Origin: Acidobacteriota bacterium
Lineage (GTDB): Bacteria > Acidobacteriota > Vicinamibacteria > Vicinamibacterales > UBA2999
DNA length: 64,000 nt
Reading direction: 5' to 3'
Assembly: GCA_021730945.1 (NCBI GenBank)
Contig: JAKFYH010000002.1
Coordinates: 62,001 to 126,000 of the forward strand
Shown here: positions 60,076 to 64,000 of the stretch, one piece after another
How positions within the stretch are numbered: position 1 is the stretch's first letter
How the letters are laid out: each line of letters opens with the position of its first letter
Notes under the pieces: model-generated
Databases searched by the model: none
The model's input: the letters and a program-made list of their open reading frames with translations, nothing else
Told to the model about the DNA's origin: nothing
Program-made: the position numbers and the translations under genes

Positions 60076-62144
60076 GACACGCGCACGCGCACATCAACGG
60101 CCGAGACCCCGCCGGGCAACACCTTGACGGGGTTCAGGTCCAGTTCCTGGATACCGGGACACAGGCCGACCAGCGCCGAGACACGCAGGATGGCGTCACG
60201 AAATGCCGTCTCGTCGGCGGGTTCGGCGCCGCGGAAGCCGCGCAGTAAGCGCACGCCCTTCAGCGAGTCCACCATCTCGGCCGCGTCCTGGTCGGTGACC
60301 GGGTGCAGGCGGCAAGCGGCGTCGGCCAGCAGATCGACCAGCACGCCGCCGCTGCCGCACACCACTACGTGGCCGAAGGTCGGATCGTTGATGGCGCCGA
60401 TCATCATTTCGGCGCCGGCGCTGACCATCGATTGCACCAGTAGCCCGTCAATGCGATCGCCCAGTGCCTGGGTCAGTTCCGTGGCTGCGGCGCGCACGGC
60501 CGCCGCGCTGTCGAGGCCCAGGCGCACCGCTCGGTGCTCGGTCTTGTGGAGCAGCGACTCGCCGACCGCCTTGAGGGCCACCGGCAGCCCCAGCCGCACC
60601 GCAGATGCCACCGCGTCATCGACCGTGAGTGCCAGGTCGGAGCGCGGCGTGGCGATGCCGACCGCCGACACGAGTGCGTTGGCTTCGACGGCCGTGAGCC
60701 AGCCGCCGCCGCGTTGCTTGACGGTGTCGACCACGGCCCGCGCGAGGCCGGCCTGGATGTCGCCGAACACCGGCACCTCGCCGAGTGGACGGCGGCGCCA
60801 TTCACCGTACTGCGCGACCCGCGAGAGCGCGATGGCTGCCGGCTCCGGGAAGGCGTAGCAGGGCACGGCCGCCAGCGAGGCGGGTGCCGCGTGGCTGCGC
60901 ATGAATACGCCGGCCACCGGCTTCGATGGTCCTTCCGCGGCTGCAGCGGCAATGGCCGTCGCCACTTCGTCCGCGCTGGTCACCAGTGGCGGGATGAAGA
61001 TTGCGATCACGCTGTCGACGTTGGGATCGGCCAGCAGCAGCCGCAGGGCCTGCCGGTAGTGTTCCGGCGGCGCCGATGCCAGCATGTCGACCGGGTTGTT
61101 CACCGCTGCGGCCCGCGGCAGCAATGCCCGCAGTCCCGCCTTGGTTTCCGGACACAAGTCAGCCGCAACCAGGCCATGAGCCAGGCAGGCGTCGGCCGCG
61201 AGAATGCCGGGTCCACCGGCGTTGGTCAGAATCGCCACCCGTCGTCCCGGCGGCAGCGGCTGGCGCGAGAGCAGCGTGGCGACGTCGAACAGCTCGGTCA
61301 CGGTGCCAGTGCGAATCACGCCGGCCTGGTGAAACAGCGCGTCCACGAAGTCGTCGGACGCCGCCAGTGCGCCGGTATGCGACGCGGCCGCCCGGGCGCC
61401 GACAGACGACCGCCCGGACTTCAGTGCCACGATCGGCTTGGTGCGGCTGATGCGGCGGGCGATGCGGCTGAACTTCGACGGATTGCCGAAGCTCTCGAGA
61501 TACAACAGGATGACCGCCGTGCGCGGGTCCGACTCCCAGTACCGCAACAGGTCGTTGCCCGAGACGTCGGCCTTGTTGCCGACCGAGACAAAGCTCGAGA
61601 TGCCGATGTTCAGTTGCCGCGCGTAGTCCAGAATCGCCAGTCCAAGGGCCCCGCTCTGGGTCGACATGGCCACGGCGCCGGCCGGCGGATACACCGGCGA
61701 AAACGTCGCGTTCAGCGAGAACCGCGGATCAGTGTTGAGCAGGCCCATGCAGTTGGGGCCGATGAGGCGGCTGCCTGCCGCCCGCACCTTGCGCACCATC
61801 TCGCGTTCGATGGCCCTTCCATCCTCATCGCATTCGCCAAATCCGGCGCTGATGATGCAGATCGCAGGCACATGTTTGGCCAGGCACTCGTCCACGGCGG
61901 CCGGCACGTGCGCCGCCGGCACCACGATCACGGCCAAATCCACGGCGAATGGAATCGTCGCCATGCTCGGATAGGCGGTCAGACCCTGAATCACGTCGGC
62001 CGACGGGTGGACCGGCACCAGCCTTCCGGTGAAGCCAGTGGCCACCAGGTTGTGCAGGATCTCCGATCCAATCTTGTTGCGTTCGCGGCTGGCGCCGACC
62101 ACGGCAACGCAGGCGGGTTCAAAAAAAGCAGTCAGCTCGCCCAA
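60072..62144 (-). CDS. ADP-forming acyl-CoA synthetase (acetate-CoA ligase type)
   Basis: A 690-residue fused NDP-forming enzyme. The CoA-binding domain begins FEPACVAVVGASRERNKIGS. The succinyl-CoA ligase-like domain contains STQSGALGLAILDYARQLNI and the phospho-His region AAASHTGALAASDDF. A C-terminal ATP-grasp domain has PVALKAVGESLLHKTEH and DPTFGHVVVCGSGGVLVDLL. It interconverts acyl-CoA plus ADP and acid plus ATP, a route to ATP from acetyl-CoA in fermentation. A TTG start at 62144 is chosen: it has GAGTGAGG upstream and lies downstream of a sigma-54-like promoter; the ATG at 62264 would include that promoter. Confidence 0.87.
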   Translation of the reverse strand: MGELTAFFEPACVAVVGASRERNKIGSEILHNLVATGFTGRLVPVHPSADVIQGLTAYPSMATIPFAVDLAVIVVPAAHVPAAVDECLAKHVPAICIISAGFGECDEDGRAIEREMVRKVRAAGSRLIGPNCMGLLNTDPRFSLNATFSPVYPPAGAVAMSTQSGALGLAILDYARQLNIGISSFVSVGNKADVSGNDLLRYWESDPRTAVILLYLESFGNPSKFSRIARRISRTKPIVALKSGRSSVGARAAASHTGALAASDDFVDALFHQAGVIRTGTVTELFDVATLLSRQPLPPGRRVAILTNAGGPGILAADACLAHGLVAADLCPETKAGLRALLPRAAAVNNPVDMLASAPPEHYRQALRLLLADPNVDSVIAIFIPPLVTSADEVATAIAAAAAEGPSKPVAGVFMRSHAAPASLAAVPCYAFPEPAAIALSRVAQYGEWRRRPLGEVPVFGDIQAGLARAVVDTVKQRGGGWLTAVEANALVSAVGIATPRSDLALTVDDAVASAVRLGLPVALKAVGESLLHKTEHRAVRLGLDSAAAVRAAATELTQALGDRIDGLLVQSMVSAGAEMMIGAINDPTFGHVVVCGSGGVLVDLLADAACRLHPVTDQDAAEMVDSLKGVRLLRGFRGAEPADETAFRDAILRVSALVGLCPGIQELDLNPVKVLPGGVSAVDVRVRVS

Positions 62145-62170
62145 TACACATGCCTCACTCCGATCCGGGA

Positions 62171-62186
62171 TGCACAACTTGGGCCA
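62171..62186 (-). promoter_or_regulatory. Sigma-54-like promoter of the acyl-CoA synthetase gene
   Basis: Minus-strand TGGCCCAAGTTGTGCA has GG-N10-GC spacing, TGGC at -24 and GTGCA at -12. The predicted start near 62160 leaves a 16 nt leader with GAGTGAGG before the TTG start. Confidence 0.45.
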
Positions 62187-62246
62187 GAGCGCGAAATTTC
62201 CCGGCGCGGTGAATATGTCGCGGTCCCAACCTGCGCAGCGGCTCAA

Positions 62247-62259
62247 ATCCCCGGGGGAT
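62247..62259. promoter_or_regulatory. Inverted repeat H (ATCCCC-G-GGGGAT)
   Basis: A 13 bp inverted repeat lies between two divergent sigma-54-like promoters, about 93 bp from the minus-strand start and 49 bp from the plus-strand start. It carries ATCCCC/GGGGAT, a shorter relative of the GGGGAAT repeats. A further GGGAAATTTCGCG element lies at about 62191-62203 on the minus strand. Confidence 0.4.
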
Positions 62260-62275
62260 CGCACTCCGGCGAAGC

Positions 62276-62290
62276 TGGCACGGAGGTTGC
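62276..62290 (+). promoter_or_regulatory. Sigma-54 promoter of the Usp-cytochrome c gene
   Basis: TGGCACGGAGGTTGC matches TGGCACG-N4-TTGC at every consensus base, the best -24/-12 promoter in the window. Predicted start near 62302, leaving 28 nt with an AAAAGGA ribosome-binding site before the ATG. Confidence 0.8.
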
Positions 62291-62329
62291 CCTGATCATC
62301 ACGAGCGGTGATCCAGAAAAGGACCAGCC

Positions 62330-63253
62330 ATGACGCCCGACTTCAAGAGCATTCTCGTCCCCGTCGATTTCAGTTCGAACTCCGCGCGTGCGCTCGAGTA
62401 CGCGCATACCCTCGCGATCCGCTTCGACGCATCGCTGCATCTGATTCACGTGTGCGAGGTGCCGTCCGCCGCGACCGGGTCAATGGATGCCTTCGCGATC
62501 GCTTATACCGACTGGAGCCAGCGCCTTGGCGCCGAGGCCGAAGGCGAACTCCTGAAACTGGTGCCGAAGCTGCCCGATGTCACGGTGACGACGGAAGTGC
62601 TGTTCGGCAATCCGCCGCGGGCCATCGTGGCGGCGGCGGCCAGCCGCAACAGTGACCTGATCGTGATGGGTACGCATGGCCATGGCGCCTTGATGCACGC
62701 GCTGCTCGGCAACGTGGCCGAGCGGGTCGTGCGGACGGCGCCGTGTCCGGTACTGACCATCCGCGAACCGCGCGAGGCCGAGCCGGTCGCCGGGCGCGCG
62801 GTCACCAATGCTGGTGTCCTCGTGGCCGGGATGTTGACCGCGACCATGTTGTCGTTTGCGGCGGTGGTCACGGCCGCCGCGCAGGAGCCCGCGGCGCCAC
62901 CGCCGGCTGAGATGCGCCAGCAGGTGACCGGCGGTGAGGTGTACCGAACCTACTGCGCGACCTGCCATGGGCCAGCCGGGCGCGGCGATGGCCCCTTGGC
63001 CAGTTCAATGCGGCGCAAGCCAGCCGACCTGACCGAGATCGCCAAGCGCAATGGCGGTGAGTACCCGTCGGAGATCGTGTTCCGCACCATTGACGGCAAG
63101 ACGCCGGTGCGCGGTCACGGCGGACCGGATATGCCCGTGTGGGGCGACGCCTTCGCGCGTTCACGCGATGGCGGCGACCCGGCCACGGTCAAGGCGCGCA
63201 TCGACTCGCTCGTGGATTACATCCGCACCCTCCAAGTCAAAGCCGTTCACTGA
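62330..63253 (+). CDS. Usp domain-transmembrane-cytochrome c fusion protein
   Basis: A 307-residue fusion. Residues 1-150 form a UspA domain (SILVPVDFSSNSARALEYAH, VMGTHGHGALMHALLGNVAE, APCPVLTIRE). A hydrophobic segment follows at about 160-185 (GVLVAGMLTATMLSFAAVVT), then a cytochrome c domain with CATCH and a probable distal Met in DMPVWGDAF. This predicts a cytoplasmic nucleotide-binding domain tied to a periplasmic haem domain. The cytochrome part is a paralogue of the protein at 11734. No stop separates the parts. Two once-separate genes, with the helix a former signal peptide, could explain it. Confidence 0.87.
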   Translation: MTPDFKSILVPVDFSSNSARALEYAHTLAIRFDASLHLIHVCEVPSAATGSMDAFAIAYTDWSQRLGAEAEGELLKLVPKLPDVTVTTEVLFGNPPRAIVAAAASRNSDLIVMGTHGHGALMHALLGNVAERVVRTAPCPVLTIREPREAEPVAGRAVTNAGVLVAGMLTATMLSFAAVVTAAAQEPAAPPPAEMRQQVTGGEVYRTYCATCHGPAGRGDGPLASSMRRKPADLTEIAKRNGGEYPSEIVFRTIDGKTPVRGHGGPDMPVWGDAFARSRDGGDPATVKARIDSLVDYIRTLQVKAVH

Positions 63254-63951
63254 CCGCCGGCGGCCGCCTTCTCGGCGGCCCGCCGCAGCGGGCGCAGGAT
63301 GGCCAGGCGAATCAGTTCCACGCCGGGCGCCACGAACGACCAGTAACGGCGAAAGTGCTTGCGCGTTTCCGGATCGGTCGTGGCGACCCGCGTCTCGGTG
63401 TGAAATACCGACGTGCGCTCGTCAAGCGGCACCGCTCGCAGCGTCCACGCGATCTTCACGTAGCCTGGTTCGCGAAAGGCGGTGAACTCCCGGGCCGGTA
63501 TCGACCGGAAGACCGGTGCCGCTTCCCACGGCTGCGTCACGGCGCCGAGCACAATCTCCCGGCCGGCCTGTTCGGCCAGTATTACCCACCCGATCGACTG
63601 CATCTGTGCCAGCAGCGCGGCGGGGTGACGCCGATCGTCCGGCTTGCCACCAAGCGCCCACTCGCGCGCCTTGATCACCACGCGGACCAGCGGCTGGTTG
63701 AGCAGCTCCATCGAGCGCGCGGTGTGGAGTACGACCTCCGCCGGCGCGTCGACCCTGATGCGGTGATGTTCAACCACCTCGGGCGCCGGGATGAACCGAT
63801 CGAGTAGCGCGCTACGGTCATCGTCAATTGCCGCGTTCCGGCCATAGCGCAGGCGATGGTAGGCCACCAGCCCGGCATAGCCGAGGGCGGCCACGCTCGC
63901 GCCAAGCGCAAGTCCGCCACCGGTCTTGGTGAGTGTCGATCGCGACTGCAT
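63247..63951 (-). CDS. SRPBCC-like membrane-anchored protein, unknown function
   Basis: A 234-residue protein with an N-terminal hydrophobic helix (GGLALGASVAALGYAGLVAY) and a START/polyketide-cyclase-like fold: HHRIRVDAPAEVVLHTARSM, GWVILAEQAGREIVLGAVTQ, PWEAAPVFRSIPAREFTAFR, EPGYVKIAWTLRAVPLDERT and TETRVATTDPETRKHFRRYW. No ligand or function is evident. Start ATG at 63951; the longer reading to 63993 is possible. It converges with the Usp-cytochrome gene (7 nt overlap). Confidence 0.75.
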   Translation of the reverse strand: MQSRSTLTKTGGGLALGASVAALGYAGLVAYHRLRYGRNAAIDDDRSALLDRFIPAPEVVEHHRIRVDAPAEVVLHTARSMELLNQPLVRVVIKAREWALGGKPDDRRHPAALLAQMQSIGWVILAEQAGREIVLGAVTQPWEAAPVFRSIPAREFTAFREPGYVKIAWTLRAVPLDERTSVFHTETRVATTDPETRKHFRRYWSFVAPGVELIRLAILRPLRRAAEKAAAGGQ

Positions 63952-64000
63952 ATGGGTATCCTTCTTTCGATCGGCCCGCCAGACCGGGGGCAATACACAC

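Overview
The window is about 64 kb of GC-rich, densely packed bacterial DNA with many 1-4 nt start/stop overlaps. The gene content fits an environmental Gram-negative-type bacterium, most likely Acidobacteriota of the Vicinamibacteria type: a Sec-type (clade II) nitrous oxide reductase operon, multihaem cytochromes, RND and ABC exporters, many multicopper/cupredoxin-type proteins and intergenic heptamer/octamer/nonamer tandem repeats. No rRNA, tRNA or marker gene is present, so the phylum is inferred.

Layout. 1-8.2 kb: a mostly minus-strand cluster with four ATP-dependent carboxylate-amine-ligase-like enzymes (ATP-grasp, YbdK/GCS2, RimK-like, PGM1-like), a glutamine-amidotransferase-like protein and two esterase-D-type hydrolases, next to a truncated sensor protein. 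8.2-11.6 kb: a cyclic-nucleotide-domain/GspE fusion ATPase and an MgtC/DUF4010 membrane protein. 11.7-14.9 kb: cytochrome c, multicopper oxidase, RIC/YtfE-type di-iron protein and a Crp/Fnr regulator. 14.9-26.1 kb: ECF sigma/anti-sigma, a TolC-adaptor-RND pump with a Usp protein, and a MacB/DevBCA-type ABC exporter. 26.2-38.8 kb: a nitrous oxide reduction supercluster. A GltD-ferredoxin fusion, Rieske protein, cytochrome b and pentahaem cytochrome c come first, followed by nosZ, a NosB-like protein and nosDFLY; a NapH/NosH-like ferredoxin is divergent. 38.8-47.3 kb: VapBC, a DDAH-like hydrolase with an APC permease, cupin, methyltransferase, a DUF411 gene that looks like a selenoprotein, a YIP1 protein and a second multicopper oxidase. 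47.4-52.5 kb: an electron-conduit operon (small cytochrome c, NapC/NirT-type cytochrome, DmsE-type decahaem, MtrB/PioB-type porin). 52.6-64 kb: a P-type ATPase, a FixL/NtrB-like kinase, an NtrC-type sigma-54 activator, two stand-alone receivers, a Usp protein, an ADP-forming acyl-CoA synthetase and a Usp-cytochrome c fusion.

How the parts connect. Two operator families recur. (1) YATGAC-N4-GTCATR, a Crp/Fnr-type 16 bp palindrome, lies before the cytochrome c, the RIC/regulator pair, the nos operon and the NapH-like gene. (2) Inverted repeats built on (G)GGGAAT lie about 81-88 bp upstream of sigma-54-type -24/-12 elements (GG-N10-GC) in front of the nos operon, the cytochrome conduit operon and the YIP1/DUF411 operon. 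Further sigma-54-like promoters lie before the Usp, acyl-CoA synthetase and Usp-cytochrome genes. The locus therefore looks like a coordinated low-oxygen/nitrosative respiration island run by the local Crp/Fnr and NtrC-type regulators. Which regulator binds which site is inference.

The strongest unexpected item is the DUF411 gene at 42797-43282. An in-frame TGA replaces the first Cys of the family's CGCC motif and is followed at the expected distance by a perfect 9 bp stem-loop, as in a bacterial SECIS element.
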